Positions 10,489 to 21,340 of a DNA stretch of 64,000 nt are shown here, piece after piece. The stretch covers positions 62,001 to 126,000 of the forward strand of contig AJXE01000001.1 in assembly GCA_000263395.1 (NCBI GenBank), written 5' to 3'. Source of the stretch: Stutzerimonas stutzeri TS44. Its GTDB lineage: Bacteria > Pseudomonadota > Gammaproteobacteria > Pseudomonadales > Pseudomonadaceae. Under the pieces are notes generated by a model, which ran no database searches, was not told the origin of the DNA, and saw only the letters and a list, made by a program, of their open reading frames with translations. The position numbers and the translations under genes are program-made. Every line of letters begins with the position of its first letter. Position 1 is the first letter of the stretch.

Positions 10489-11991
10489 ATGCGCAAGACC
10501 GCTCCCGAATCCTATCCCCTGATCGCCGCCCTCGATCTGGGCTCGAACAGCTTCCACATGGTGCTGGCACGTACCAACAACGGCGAGATGCGCATCCTCG
10601 AACGGCTCGGCGAGAAGGTCCAGCTGGCGGCGGGCCTCGATGAAAGCCGCCTGCTCGACGAAGCCGCCATGCAGCGTGGCCTCGACTGCCTGCGGCGCTT
10701 TGCGCAACTGGTCAATCACCTGCCGCAGGGCGCGGTGCGCGTAGTCGGCACCAACGCGCTGCGCGAGGCGCGCAATCGTGCCGAGTTCATTCGCCGCGCC
10801 GAGGGGATCATCAATCACCAGGTCGAGGTCGTCTCCGGCCGCGAGGAGGCGCGCCTGATCTACCTCGGCGTCTCGCACACCTTCCCCGGCCGCGCCGGTC
10901 GGCGTCTGGTGACCGATATCGGCGGCGGCAGCACGGAATTCATCATCGGCGAGCATTTCGAATCGCAGCTGCGCGAGAGCCTGCAGATGGGCTGCGTCAG
11001 CTATACCCAGCGTTTCTTCCGCGACGGCAAGATCACCCCGGCGCGCTATGCGCAGGCCTATACCGCCGCGCGCGTGGAGCTGATGGGTATCGAGCATGCA
11101 CTGCGCCGGCTGGGCTGGCAGGAGTCGATCGGCGCGTCCGGCACGATCCGCGCGGTCGGCCAGGCGATCAAGAGCGGCGGCTACAGCAACGGCGAGGTCA
11201 CGGCCGGGGGCATCGGCTGGCTGAAGCGCCGCCTGTTCAAGCTCGGCGATGTCGAGCGCATCGACATGGACGGCATCAAGCCGGATCGGCGCGGCGTGTT
11301 TCCGGCCGGACTGGCGATCCTCGAGGCGGTCTTCGACGCGCTCGAACTGGGCAGCATGACCCACTCCGAAGGTGCCCTGCGCGAGGGCGTGCTCTACGAC
11401 CTGCTCGGCCGTCATCATCGCGAGGACGTGCGCGACCGGACCCTGAGCTTCCTCATGGAGCGCTATCACGTCGACACCGAACACGCCGCGCGCGTGGAGG
11501 CCAAGGCGCTGGAGGCCTTCGATCAGGTAGCCGAGAGCTGGGGGCTGGATGACGAATGGCTGCGCGAACTACTGGCCTGGGCGGCGCGCATCCATGAGGT
11601 CGGACTGGACATCGCGCACTATCACTACCACAAGCACGGCGCCTATCTGATCGAGCACTCCGACCTGCCCGGCTTCTCGCGTCAGGACCAGCAGATGCTC
11701 GCCCTGCTGGTGCGCGGCCACCGCCGCAACATTCCCACGCAGAAGTTCGAGGAACTCTCCGAGGACGGCGTCAAGCTGACGCGCCTGTGCGTGTTGCTGC
11801 GCTTCGCCATCCTCTTCCACCACATCCGCGGCCCGCAGCAGGCGCCGGAGTATCGCCTGAGCGTCGAGGACAACAGCCTGGACGTGGTGTTCGCCGATGG
11901 CTGGCTGCAGGACAACCCGCTGACCGAGGCCGACTTCGTGCTCGAAGCCGAATGGCTCAAGCGCATCGGCTTCACCCTCAGCGTCTGCTGA
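10489..11991 (+). CDS. ppx: Exopolyphosphatase
   Basis: A 500-residue Ppx/GppA phosphatase that releases Pi from polyphosphate ends. The ASKHA ATPase-fold phosphate loops are visible as [13 protein letters not shown] near the N-terminus and [12 protein letters not shown] further in. The C-terminal HD-like helical region contains [19 protein letters not shown]. The ATG at 10489 ([10 protein letters not shown]) gives the usual length near 500-506. It faces ppk, the enzyme that makes its substrate, tail to tail across 46 bp. Confidence 0.97.
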   Translation: MRKTAPESYPLIAALDLGSNSFHMVLARTNNGEMRILERLGEKVQLAAGLDESRLLDEAAMQRGLDCLRRFAQLVNHLPQGAVRVVGTNALREARNRAEFIRRAEGIINHQVEVVSGREEARLIYLGVSHTFPGRAGRRLVTDIGGGSTEFIIGEHFESQLRESLQMGCVSYTQRFFRDGKITPARYAQAYTAARVELMGIEHALRRLGWQESIGASGTIRAVGQAIKSGGYSNGEVTAGGIGWLKRRLFKLGDVERIDMDGIKPDRRGVFPAGLAILEAVFDALELGSMTHSEGALREGVLYDLLGRHHREDVRDRTLSFLMERYHVDTEHAARVEAKALEAFDQVAESWGLDDEWLRELLAWAARIHEVGLDIAHYHYHKHGAYLIEHSDLPGFSRQDQQMLALLVRGHRRNIPTQKFEELSEDGVKLTRLCVLLRFAILFHHIRGPQQAPEYRLSVEDNSLDVVFADGWLQDNPLTEADFVLEAEWLKRIGFTLSVC

Positions 11992-12001
11992 GCGTCCACG
12001 G

Positions 12002-12023
12002 CGCCAGCGCAATCACGCTGGCG
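12002..12023. terminator. Hairpin between convergent ppx and ppk
   Basis: CGCCAGCG and CGCTGGCG form a perfect 8-bp stem with a 6-nt loop in the 46-bp gap. No T-run follows on either strand. Position suggests a shared bidirectional stop. Confidence 0.5.
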
Positions 12024-12037
12024 GCGGGCGCCTCACC

Positions 12038-14245
12038 TCAGCGCGAGGTCGGATTGCTCAGCCGCTCGAGCAGGGCGTTCTGCGCGCTGCGCGGGTTCTG
12101 GTTGCCGCTCGGGCTGCTGCGCACGTAGCTGCCATCGGGCTGCAGGATCCAGCTCTGGGTGTTGTCGCTGATGAACGCTTCGAGCTCCTTCTTCACCCGC
12201 GTGAGCAGTTTCTTGCCCTCGACCGGGAAGCAGGTTTCCACCCGTCGATCCAGGTTGCGCTCCATCCAGTCGGCGCTGGAGAGATAGAGCTTCTCGTCGC
12301 CATCGTTGTGGAAGTAGAACACTCGGCTGTGTTCGAGGAAGCGGCCGATGATCGAGCGCACCTGGATGTTGTGCGAAACCCCGGCAATCCCCGGCCGCAG
12401 GCAGCACATGCCACGCACGATGAGGTCGATGCGCACGCCGGTCTGGCTGGCCTTGTACAGCGCCTTGATCATCCGCGGGTCGGTCAGCGAGTTGACCTTG
12501 AGGATGATCTGCGCCGGCTTGCCCTCGCTGGCGTGCTGGGTTTCCTGCGCGATGAGGTCGAGCAGCGCCTTCTTCAGGGTGAACGGTGCGTGCAGCAGCT
12601 TCTTCATGCGCATGGTCTTGCCCATGCCGATCAACTGACTGAACAGCTTGGAGACGTCCTCGCAGAGCGCATCGTCCGAGGTCAGCAGGCTGTAGTCGGT
12701 ATACAGGCGGGCGTTGCCGGCGTGGTAGTTGCCGGTGCCCAGGTGCGCGTAGCGGCACAGCTCGCCGTTCTCGCGGCGCAGGATGAGCATCATCTTGGCG
12801 TGGGTCTTATAGCCCACCACACCGTAGATCACCACGGCGCCGGCCTGCTGCAGGCGGCTGGCCAGTTGCAGGTTGGATTCCTCGTCGAAGCGCGCGCGCA
12901 GCTCGATCACCGCGGTGACTTCCTTGCCATTGCGCGCCGCCTCCACCAGTGCATCGACGATCTCGGAGTTGGCGCCCGAGCGATACAGCGTCTGCTTCAC
13001 GGCCAGCACCGACGGGTCCTTGGCCGCCTCGCGCAGCAGATCGATCACCGGCGTGAACGACTCGAACGGGTGCAGCAGCAGGATGTCCTGCTTGCGCACC
13101 ACGTTGAAGATGTTGCCGCTGTTCTGCAGCAACTTCGGAATCGCCGGAGTGAACGGCACGTACTGCAGCTCCCGGTGGCTGTCCAGGCCGGTGATGCTGA
13201 ACAGTCGGGTCAGGTTCACCGGACCGTTGACGCGGTACAGCTCGCTCTCGCCAAGCCCGAACTGCCGGAGCAGGGAGTCGGCCAGGTGCTGCGGGCAGGT
13301 GTCGGCGACCTCCAGCCGCACCGCATCGCCGTAACGACGTGACATCAGCTCGCCGCGTAGCGCGCGGGCCAGGTCCTCGACGTCCTCGGTATCCACCGAC
13401 AGGTCGGCGTTGCGGGTCAGACGGAACTGGTAGCAGCCCTTGACGCGCATGCCGTGGAACAGGTCATCGGCATGCGCATGGATCATCGAGGAGAGGAACA
13501 CGAAGTTGTCGCCCGCCCCGCCGACGTCTTCCGGGACGCGGATCACCCGCGGCAGCAGACGTGGCGCCGGGATGATCGCCAGGCCCGAGTCGCGGCCGAA
13601 GGCATCGATGCCTTCGAGCTCGACGATGAAGTTCAGGCTCTTGTTCACCAGCAACGGGAACGGGTGCGTCGGGTCGAGGCCGATCGGCGTGACGATCGGC
13701 GCGATCTCGTCGCGGAAGTAGCGGCGCACCCAGGCCTTGATCTTGGCCGTCCAGTGACGGCGGCGGATGAAGCGGATGCCATGCTCGGCCAGCGCCGGCA
13801 GCAGCACCTCGTTGAGGATCGCGTACTGCCGATCCACCTGCCCGTGCACCAGCTCGGAGATGCGTGCCAGCGCCTGGTGCGGCTGCAGGCCGTCGGCACC
13901 GGCCTGCTCGCGGGCGAAGGCAACCTGTTTCTTCAGCCCGGCGACGCGGATTTCGAAGAACTCGTCCAGGTTGCTGGAGAAGATCAGCAGGAACTTCAGG
14001 CGTTCCAGTAGCGGATTGGACTCGTCCAGCGCCTGCTCCAGCACGCGGATGTTGAACTGCAGCTGCGACAGTTCGCGATGGATGTACAGGCTGCTGTCGT
14101 CGAGATTCGGCACCGGCACCACGACCGGCGCCGGCAATGGCAGCGGCTCCTCGACCACCGGCAGCTCGGCCACCACCTCGGCCAGCGGCTGAACCTCGTC
14201 GGTCGCGGTGTCCACTTCCGTTTCGCTGAGTCCCTGATTGGTCAT
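12038..14245 (-). CDS. ppk: Polyphosphate kinase 1
   Basis: A 735-residue membrane-associated kinase that polymerises the ATP gamma-phosphate into polyphosphate reversibly. It shows the N-terminal helical domain ([13 protein letters not shown]), the head domain, and the two PLD-like C-terminal domains with the autophosphorylated-histidine segment ([16 protein letters not shown]) and [20 protein letters not shown]. About 45 N-terminal residues rich in Pro, Val and Glu precede the conserved domain and look disordered. It starts 16 bp after hemB and is likely co-transcribed with it. Confidence 0.98.
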   Translation of the reverse strand: MTNQGLSETEVDTATDEVQPLAEVVAELPVVEEPLPLPAPVVVPVPNLDDSSLYIHRELSQLQFNIRVLEQALDESNPLLERLKFLLIFSSNLDEFFEIRVAGLKKQVAFAREQAGADGLQPHQALARISELVHGQVDRQYAILNEVLLPALAEHGIRFIRRRHWTAKIKAWVRRYFRDEIAPIVTPIGLDPTHPFPLLVNKSLNFIVELEGIDAFGRDSGLAIIPAPRLLPRVIRVPEDVGGAGDNFVFLSSMIHAHADDLFHGMRVKGCYQFRLTRNADLSVDTEDVEDLARALRGELMSRRYGDAVRLEVADTCPQHLADSLLRQFGLGESELYRVNGPVNLTRLFSITGLDSHRELQYVPFTPAIPKLLQNSGNIFNVVRKQDILLLHPFESFTPVIDLLREAAKDPSVLAVKQTLYRSGANSEIVDALVEAARNGKEVTAVIELRARFDEESNLQLASRLQQAGAVVIYGVVGYKTHAKMMLILRRENGELCRYAHLGTGNYHAGNARLYTDYSLLTSDDALCEDVSKLFSQLIGMGKTMRMKKLLHAPFTLKKALLDLIAQETQHASEGKPAQIILKVNSLTDPRMIKALYKASQTGVRIDLIVRGMCCLRPGIAGVSHNIQVRSIIGRFLEHSRVFYFHNDGDEKLYLSSADWMERNLDRRVETCFPVEGKKLLTRVKKELEAFISDNTQSWILQPDGSYVRSSPSGNQNPRSAQNALLERLSNPTSR

Positions 14246-14261
14246 GCAATGCCTCGCGGGC

Positions 14262-15314
<1,053 letters not shown>

Positions 15315-15568
15315 TTATAGGCCAACCCGATGACAGCTTGATGACAGGCGGACCAAAAGATATCCGGACCATTGTCGCCAGCCACGGCGCCGACTGCCAG
15401 TGCTTTGCACCACCGCGAAGCGCCGCGCGGGCGCAATATAGAGCGTACTGAACACCGGGACGGCGCACGCATCAAAGCTGACAGAAGGGCTTACCTGCGA
15501 TCCGTTCGCGTTTTAGCATCAGCGCATGCGCAGGCCCGCTCGGCCATGTCTAGACCAGGAGTATCGCT

Positions 15569-16234
15569 ATGAACAAGAAAGTCGCCGTGATCCTTTCCGG
15601 CTGTGGCGTCTACGACGGCTCGGAAATCTACGAAAGCGTGATCACCCTGCTGCGCCTCGACCAGCGCGGCGCTCAGGTGCAGTGCTTCGCACCGAACGTG
15701 CCGCAGCTGCACGTGATCAACCACCTCACCGGCGAGGAGATGCCCGAGTCGCGTAACGTGCTCACCGAATCGGCGCGCCTGGCGCGCGGTCAGATCAAGG
15801 ACCTGCGCGAGGCCCGCGCCGAGGATTTCGACGCCCTGATCATGCCCGGCGGCTTCGGCGCGGCGAAGAACCTGTCGACCTTTGCTACCGAAGGCGCCGC
15901 GGCCAAGGTGCTGCCGGAGGTGCTGGCGCTGGCCCAGGGCTTCGCCCAGGCCGGCAAGCCGGTCGGCCTGATGTGCATCGCACCGACGATGGCGGCGCAG
16001 ATCTTCGGTGCCGGCGTGGTCTGCACGCTGGGCAGCGATGACGCCGACGCCGCGCGCGCGGTGATCACGATGGGCGCCGAGCATCAGGCCTGCGAAGTCG
16101 GCGACATCGTCGAAGACCCGCACCACAGGCTCGTCTCCACTCCGGCCTACATGCTTGCCGAATCGATCAGCGAGGCCGCCGCCGGCATCTACAAACTGGT
16201 CGACCGCGTGCTCGAACTGGCCAGCGAGGACTGA
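15569..16234 (+). CDS. elbB: ElbB-type glyoxalase / DJ-1-PfpI superfamily protein
   Basis: A 221-residue protein with the N-terminal KKVAVILSGCGVYDGSEIYE typical of ElbB (formerly 'isoprenoid biosynthesis protein with amidotransferase-like domain'). A conserved Cys sits in the nucleophile-elbow segment GLMCIAPTMAA, and the C-terminus has TPAYMLAESISE. The E. coli homologue has glyoxalase III-like activity in vitro; its physiological role is uncertain. GAG TATCGCT precedes the ATG. It has its own terminator and stands alone, divergent from hemB over a 293-bp gap in which no gene was seen. Confidence 0.93.
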   Translation: MNKKVAVILSGCGVYDGSEIYESVITLLRLDQRGAQVQCFAPNVPQLHVINHLTGEEMPESRNVLTESARLARGQIKDLREARAEDFDALIMPGGFGAAKNLSTFATEGAAAKVLPEVLALAQGFAQAGKPVGLMCIAPTMAAQIFGAGVVCTLGSDDADAARAVITMGAEHQACEVGDIVEDPHHRLVSTPAYMLAESISEAAAGIYKLVDRVLELASED

Positions 16235-16250
16235 CCGGCATCGCCAGAAG

Positions 16251-16278
16251 AATCCCGGGGCAACCCGGGATTTTTTTT
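16251..16278 (+). terminator. Intrinsic terminator of elbB
   Basis: AATCCCGGG, a GCAA loop and CCCGGGATT form a perfect stem running into a tract of eight T, 16 bp behind the stop. Confidence 0.9.
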
Positions 16279-16377
16279 GCGTGAAACTCGCCAAACCCGC
16301 GGGTACTCGCGCCGTCGCCCTGTTCAGGCAGGCGCGCCTGAGGCAGCGTTGACACTCGTCCACGCAGGAAACCGACC

Positions 16378-16842
16378 ATGAACGACGACACGCTGCTTGC
16401 CGAACAGGCTCAGGCGGTACGCGCGATGTTCGAGCGCATCCCCTTCAACCAGACGCTGGGCATCGAACTGGACGAAATCTCGACCTCACGCGTGGTCATG
16501 CACCTGTCGATGAAGCCCGAGCTGGTCGGCAACTTCGTCCACGGCATCCTGCATGGCGGCGTCATCGCCTCGCTGCTGGATGTCGCCGGCGGCGCCACGG
16601 CGATGCTCGGCGTGTTCGACCGGCACCGGCATCTCACCGAGCATGAACGCGCGACGCGCCTGGCGCGGCTCGGCACCATCGACCTGCGCATCGACTACCT
16701 GCGCCCCGGACGCGGCAAACGCTTCAGCGCCAGCGCAGTGCCGTTGCGCGCAGGCAACAAGGTGGCGGTCGTACGCTCGGAACTGCACAACGAGGAAGGC
16801 GTGCTGGTCGCGGTGGGCACCGGAACCTATCTGTGCGGCTGA
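16378..16842 (+). CDS. yigI: YigI-type hotdog-fold acyl-CoA thioesterase
   Basis: A 154-residue single hotdog domain. The core helix segment GILHGGVIASLLDVAGG and the later TIDLRIDYLRPGRGKRF and ELHNEEGVLVAVGTGTYL match E. coli YigI in both sequence and length. YigI hydrolyses medium- and long-chain acyl-CoA; the substrate range here is inferred. AGGAAA lies 8 nt before the ATG. It stands alone and converges on yaiI. Confidence 0.88.
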   Translation: MNDDTLLAEQAQAVRAMFERIPFNQTLGIELDEISTSRVVMHLSMKPELVGNFVHGILHGGVIASLLDVAGGATAMLGVFDRHRHLTEHERATRLARLGTIDLRIDYLRPGRGKRFSASAVPLRAGNKVAVVRSELHNEEGVLVAVGTGTYLCG

Positions 16843-16866
16843 GGCGCAGGGCGGACGCCGCCCGCC

Positions 16867-17337
16867 CTACTGGCGCCGCATCAGCTGCGTCAGCAGCCGA
16901 TCCAGGGCATTGGCGAAGGCCTGGCGCTCGCGCTCGCCATAGGCGGCCTGACCGCCGCCGACCTGGCCCTGCTCGCGCAGGTCGGTGAACAGGTTGCGCA
17001 CCGCCAGACGCTCGCCCATGTTGCGCTCATCGAACTCGCGCCCTCGCGGATCGGGCGCGACCACGCCCCTCTTCACCAGGCGGTCGGCCAGCGGCACGTC
17101 GCTGCAGATCACCAGATCACCCGGCACGGCATGCTCGACCAGATAGTCGTCCGCCGCATCCGGCCCGCTCGGCACCACAATCAGCCGGACACAGGCGAAG
17201 GCCGGTTTTACCTGGCTCTGCCCGGCCACCAGCCACACCTCGAAGCCGCGCTTCAGGGCGAACTTGACTACCTGATCCTTGGCGGCACGCGGACAGGCGT
17301 CGGCATCGATCCATACCCGCATCGGCTTGGCCGTCAT
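16867..17337 (-). CDS. yaiI: YaiI/YqxD (UPF0178) family protein
   Basis: A 156-residue PIN-like-fold protein. The start RVWIDADACPRAAKD, then a middle DLVICSDVPLADRLVKRG and DPRGREF are the acidic motifs of the family, which suggest a nuclease-like metal site. No function is established. The ATG at 17337 overlaps the stop of the LysE gene by 4 nt (ATGA), indicating coupled translation. A longer open frame upstream overlaps lysE antiparallel coding sense and is not real. Confidence 0.92.
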   Translation of the reverse strand: MTAKPMRVWIDADACPRAAKDQVVKFALKRGFEVWLVAGQSQVKPAFACVRLIVVPSGPDAADDYLVEHAVPGDLVICSDVPLADRLVKRGVVAPDPRGREFDERNMGERLAVRNLFTDLREQGQVGGGQAAYGERERQAFANALDRLLTQLMRRQ

Positions 17338-17966
17338 ACCGCCGCGCGCCGCACGGTCGCCAGCAATGCGGCCGCACCGGCAAACATGACGGCGAAGCTG
17401 CGATTGACCAGCTGCTGCTGGCGCGGCGTACGCAGCAGGCGCAGCACCCGGGCGGCCAGGCCGGTATAACCGGCCATGACAATGAGATCGACCGCCACCA
17501 TCGTCGCGGCCATTTCCGTGTACTGCAGCACCAGCGGCCGCTGCGGGTCGAGGAACTGCGGCAGCACGGCGAGAATGAACACGATCGCCTTGGGGTTGCT
17601 GGCATTCACCAGGAAACCGCGCAGCACCAGGCTCAGCGGCCGCCCGATCGGCCGCGGTGCGGCGGAATCGTCCAGCGCCTCGGGCTGCGCCCGCCATTGC
17701 TTGAACGCCAGCCACAGCAGGTAGCCGACGCCGAACCACTTGATCAGGCCGAACGCCAGCTCCGAGGTCGCCAGCACCGCGCCGACACCGGCAGCGACGA
17801 TGGCGATCTGCAGCACCAGCGCCAGCTGCAGGCCGATGGCGTTCCAGTAGCCGCGCCAGAAGCCGTACTGCAGGCCGCAGGACATCGAGGCGATGGCGCC
17901 CGCGCCGGGCGACAGGCTGATCACCCAGCAGGCGACGAAGAAGGCAAGCCAGGTTTCAAGCGTCAT
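17334..17966 (-). CDS. LysE/RhtB-family amino acid exporter
   Basis: A 210-residue inner-membrane protein with about six hydrophobic segments. The N-terminal signature is SLSPGAGAIASMSCGLQYG, followed by GYLLWLAFKQW and GFLVNASNPKAIVFILAVLPQF, all typical of LysE/RhtB homoserine/threonine-type exporters. The exported substrate cannot be read from the sequence. It ends a leftward unit with yaiI (4-nt overlap) and follows terC after 49 bp. Confidence 0.9.
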   Translation of the reverse strand: MTLETWLAFFVACWVISLSPGAGAIASMSCGLQYGFWRGYWNAIGLQLALVLQIAIVAAGVGAVLATSELAFGLIKWFGVGYLLWLAFKQWRAQPEALDDSAAPRPIGRPLSLVLRGFLVNASNPKAIVFILAVLPQFLDPQRPLVLQYTEMAATMVAVDLIVMAGYTGLAARVLRLLRTPRQQQLVNRSFAVMFAGAAALLATVRRAAV

Positions 17967-18015
17967 GTTCCATCTCCTGGTCGAACGAAGGTCGGGCGCA
18001 GCGCGAGGCCGGCGA

Positions 18016-18777
18016 TCAGTCCGGCACGTCCTTGCCCAGTTTCACCGGCTCCTTGAGCTTGCGTCCCATCGCCTTGCGCATGCGGATGTTCAGCGCCTCG
18101 ACGCCCAGCGAGAAAGCCATGGCGAAGTAGACATAACCCTTGGGCACATGCACGCCGAACGCCTCGGCAACCAGCAGGGTGCCGACCACGATGAGGAACG
18201 ACAGCGCGAGGATCTTCAGCGTCGGATGTTTCTCGATGAAATTGCTGATGGTGCCAGCGGCCATCATCATGACCAGCACGGCGATGACGATGGCCGCGAC
18301 CATCACCGGGACGTTCTGCACCAGGCCCACGGCGGTGATCACCGAGTCCAGCGAGAAGACGATATCAATCACCGCAATCTGCAGGATGATGCCGATGAAG
18401 CCGGCCTTCACCGCGCCGCCGGCGCCGTGCTGCTCTTCTTCCTCACCTTCGACGCTGTGCCAGATTTCCATCGTGCTCTTGAACAGCAGGAACAGGCCGC
18501 CGAAGAATAGGATCAGGTCGCGTCCGGAGACGCCCTGCTCCCAGACGGTGAACAGGTCGTCGGTCAGGCGCATGACCCAGGCAATCGACAACAGCAGCAG
18601 GATCCGCGTACCCATCGCCAGTGCCAGGCCGAAGAAGCGTGCCTTCGGTTGCTGCTCCTTGGGCAGCCGGCTGACGAGGATCGAGATGAAGATGATGTTG
18701 TCGATGCCGAGGACGATTTCCAGGGCGGTCAGGGTTAGAAATGCGACCCAGATTTCAGGGTTGCTCAGCCATTCCAT
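18016..18777 (-). CDS. TerC-family integral membrane protein
   Basis: A 253-residue protein with about seven transmembrane segments. The acidic motifs EIVLGIDNIIF near the N-terminus and DIVFSLDSVITAVG in the middle are diagnostic of TerC/Alx/YoaE-type proteins, which are linked to Mn2+ or other metal export and to metalation of exported proteins. A Glu-rich loop (VEGEEEEQHGAGG) is at about residue 110. It starts only 6 bp after the MscS-family gene and shows no yybP-ykoY-type leader in that gap, so any control must come from further upstream. Confidence 0.92.
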   Translation of the reverse strand: MEWLSNPEIWVAFLTLTALEIVLGIDNIIFISILVSRLPKEQQPKARFFGLALAMGTRILLLLSIAWVMRLTDDLFTVWEQGVSGRDLILFFGGLFLLFKSTMEIWHSVEGEEEEQHGAGGAVKAGFIGIILQIAVIDIVFSLDSVITAVGLVQNVPVMVAAIVIAVLVMMMAAGTISNFIEKHPTLKILALSFLIVVGTLLVAEAFGVHVPKGYVYFAMAFSLGVEALNIRMRKAMGRKLKEPVKLGKDVPD

Positions 18778-18783
18778 AAGGAG

Positions 18784-19368
18784 TTACTTCTCGTTGGGGG
18801 GTTGTGGGGTGAACTGCAGTTCGCTGCCGCGCCAGCGGCGCACGGCTTTCTGGAAAAACAGACTGTTGGGCACCTGAACGATGGCGCCGGTTCCGCTCTC
18901 GGCGCTCTCTTCGAGGGTGGTGTAGAGCAGATTGATGTCGATCACGCGGCCCTTGACGATGGGCTTGTCGAACGCCTCGACGATCTCCACCACATCGCCG
19001 AGCCGGAACGGCCCCACGGTGAGGATCAGCACCGCGCAAAGCAGGTTGGACAGCACGCTCCAGATCGCGAAGAACGCCACGGCGGCCACCGCGACGAAGC
19101 CGGAAATCGCCGTCCACAGCACGGTGGCGGACACCCCGAGGCGCTCCAGCACCATGATCAGCGCGCCGCCCATGATGAACCAGCGGATGCCGCCGCGCAC
19201 CGGCAGCAGCACCTCCGGCGGCAGCGGATAGCGACTGCCCAGACGGGTCAGGCCACGCGCCACCAGCCGCTGCAGCACGTAGGCCACCAGCAGGATCAAC
19301 AGCACCTGCAGGCCGAGCAGCAGCGGCTCGCGCCACTGATCGAAGAGAGTCAGCAGGCGCTCGTTCAT
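18784..19368 (-). CDS. Small MscS-family mechanosensitive channel protein
   Basis: A 194-residue membrane protein with segments at about 18-34, 58-80 and 84-114, then the beta-domain (VGPFRLGDVVEI ... KGRVIDINLLYTTLEE ... VQVPNSLFF). This is the MscS pore plus beta-domain, but short: the C-terminal alpha/beta cage of E. coli MscS (286 aa) is absent and replaced by a brief polar tail. It probably acts as a tension-gated or small conductance channel; gating is not established. Its ATG overlaps the ABC-F stop by 3 nt (ATGA), so they are translationally coupled. Confidence 0.88.
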   Translation of the reverse strand: MNERLLTLFDQWREPLLLGLQVLLILLVAYVLQRLVARGLTRLGSRYPLPPEVLLPVRGGIRWFIMGGALIMVLERLGVSATVLWTAISGFVAVAAVAFFAIWSVLSNLLCAVLILTVGPFRLGDVVEIVEAFDKPIVKGRVIDINLLYTTLEESAESGTGAIVQVPNSLFFQKAVRRWRGSELQFTPQPPNEK

Positions 19369-21275
19369 GCGCTGGCCTCCAGTTGCGCCTGCAGGCTTTC
19401 GAGGGTTTCCAGCGCTTCCAGCCAGGCCTCCTCCAGCTCGCCTTCGCGCACCTTCAGTTCGGCCTGACGCGCCAGCAGCTCGCGCAACTCGTCCTTGCGC
19501 GCCGCCTCGTAGAGCGCCGTGTCGCTGAGTCGGCCTTCCAGCTCGGCGAGTTTTTCGTGCACGCCGGCCAGATCCTTCTCCAGCTTGTCGGCCTGCCGCT
19601 TGTGCGGTGCCAGTTGCTGGCGCAGCGCCGCGGCGGCCTGGCGCTGGGCGCGGCGGTCGGTCTTATCCGGCGCGCCCTCGCCATCCGTCGTAGGCTGCTG
19701 GCGTGCGCGGTAATCGACCAGCCAGCGGGCGTAGTCCTCCAGATCGCCATCGAAGGGCTGCACCTGACCGTCGGCCACCAGCAGAAACTCGTCGGTGGTG
19801 CTCTTGAGCAGATGGCGGTCGTGGGAAACCACCAGTACCGCCCCTTCGAAATCCTGCAGGGCCAGGGTCAGCGCCAGACGCATTTCCAGATCGAGATGGT
19901 TGGTCGGTTCGTCGAGCAGCAGCAGGTTCGGCTTGCCCCAGGCGATCAGCGCCAGCGCCAGGCGCGCCTTCTCGCCGCCGGAAAAATTCAGCACCGGCTC
20001 ATCGCAGCGCTCGCCACGAAAATCGAAACCGCCGAGGAAGTCGCGCAGCGTTTGCTCGCGCTCGCCGGGCGCGATGCGCTGCAGATGCAGCAGCGGGCTG
20101 GCCTTGGGATCGAGTGCATCCAGCTGGTGCTGGGCGAAATAGCCGATCACCAGGTTCTCGCCACGCTGCAGGCGACCGGCGATAGGGCTGAGCTCGTTGG
20201 CCAAGGTCTTGATCAGCGTCGACTTGCCCGCACCGTTCGGCCCCAGCAGGCCGATCCGCGCACCGGGCACCAGCTGCAGCTTGACCTTGTCCAGCACGGT
20301 CTTGTCGCCGTAGCCGAGCCGGCCTTCGGCCAGATCGAGCAGCGGGCTGGAAACCTTGTCGGCCTCGCGAAAGCTGAAATCGAACGGCGAATCGACATGG
20401 GCCGGCGCCAGCTCCTCGAGGCGCTCCAGCGCCTTGATCCGGCTCTGCGCCTGGCGTGCCTTGGTCGCCTTGGCCTTGAAGCGACGGATGAAGCTCTCCA
20501 TGTGCGCGCGCTGCGCCTGCTGCTTCTCGTAGGCCTGCTGCTGTTGCGCCAGGCGCTCGGCGCGGGTGCGCTCGAAGGCCGAGTAGCCGCCGCGATAGAG
20601 CGTCAGCGTGCACTGTTCGAGATGAATGACGTGATCGACCACCGCATCGAGGAAGTCGCGGTCGTGGGAAATCAGCAGCAGGGTCCCCGGATAACTCTTC
20701 AGCCAATCCTCCAGCCAGAGGATCGCATCGAGATCGAGGTGGTTGGTCGGCTCGTCCAGCAGCAGCAGCTCAGACGGACACATCAGTGCCTGCGCCAGAT
20801 TCAGGCGCATGCGCCAGCCGCCGGAGAAGCTGCCGACCGGCAGCGTCATCTGCTCGTGGGAAAAGCCCAGCCCGGCGAGCAACTTGCGCGCGCGGGCATC
20901 GGCACTGTAGCCGTCGGCGTTGTCCAGCTCGGTATGCAGGCGCGCCAGTGCGTTGCCGTCGTGCGTCTGCTCGGCCGCGACCAGATCGTGCTGGATGCGC
21001 CGCAGCTCGACGTCGCCATCGAGCACATAATCCACCGCCAGCCGATCGAGCGTCTCGATTTCCTGGCGCATATGGGCGATGCGCCAGTCCGGTGGCAGCT
21101 GGCAGTCGCCGCCATCCGGTACCAGCTCGCCGCGCAACAGCGCGAACAGGGTGGATTTGCCGGCGCCGTTGGCGCCCACCAGACCGGCCTTCTGGCCAGG
21201 ATGCAGGGTCAGCTCGGCGCCTTCCAGCAGACGCTGGGGGCCGCGCTGTAGAGTGAGGTTCTGAAGTCGGATCAT
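19365..21275 (-). CDS. ABC-F family ATPase (YheS/Uup-like)
   Basis: A 636-residue soluble protein with two ABC cassettes: Walker A GANGAGKST (34-42) and a second GPNGAGKST, signatures FSGGWRMRL and FSGGEKARL, and two LLLDEPTNHLDL Walker B motifs. Between them is the P-site tRNA interaction motif linker rich in Arg, Gln and Lys (KQQAQRAHMESFIRRFKAKA). A charged C-terminal coiled coil (about 540-630) follows. No membrane domain. Length matches E. coli YheS (637). ABC-F proteins bind the ribosomal E site to relieve stalls. The ATG at 21275 is where similarity begins. It heads the leftward unit that includes mscS and terC. Confidence 0.93.
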   Translation of the reverse strand: MIRLQNLTLQRGPQRLLEGAELTLHPGQKAGLVGANGAGKSTLFALLRGELVPDGGDCQLPPDWRIAHMRQEIETLDRLAVDYVLDGDVELRRIQHDLVAAEQTHDGNALARLHTELDNADGYSADARARKLLAGLGFSHEQMTLPVGSFSGGWRMRLNLAQALMCPSELLLLDEPTNHLDLDAILWLEDWLKSYPGTLLLISHDRDFLDAVVDHVIHLEQCTLTLYRGGYSAFERTRAERLAQQQQAYEKQQAQRAHMESFIRRFKAKATKARQAQSRIKALERLEELAPAHVDSPFDFSFREADKVSSPLLDLAEGRLGYGDKTVLDKVKLQLVPGARIGLLGPNGAGKSTLIKTLANELSPIAGRLQRGENLVIGYFAQHQLDALDPKASPLLHLQRIAPGEREQTLRDFLGGFDFRGERCDEPVLNFSGGEKARLALALIAWGKPNLLLLDEPTNHLDLEMRLALTLALQDFEGAVLVVSHDRHLLKSTTDEFLLVADGQVQPFDGDLEDYARWLVDYRARQQPTTDGEGAPDKTDRRAQRQAAAALRQQLAPHKRQADKLEKDLAGVHEKLAELEGRLSDTALYEAARKDELRELLARQAELKVREGELEEAWLEALETLESLQAQLEASA

Positions 21276-21340
21276 AATGGCGGCGGAGTTTATCAGCTCG
21301 CCCGAAATGCGGTCGGGCGCCGACGAAAAAAACCGAGCCC

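Noticed and set aside
18778-18783. Search for a yybP-ykoY manganese riboswitch before terC
   Set aside because: Only 6 bp separate the MscS-family stop from terC, so there is no room for the leader; none was recognised upstream of the ABC-F gene either.
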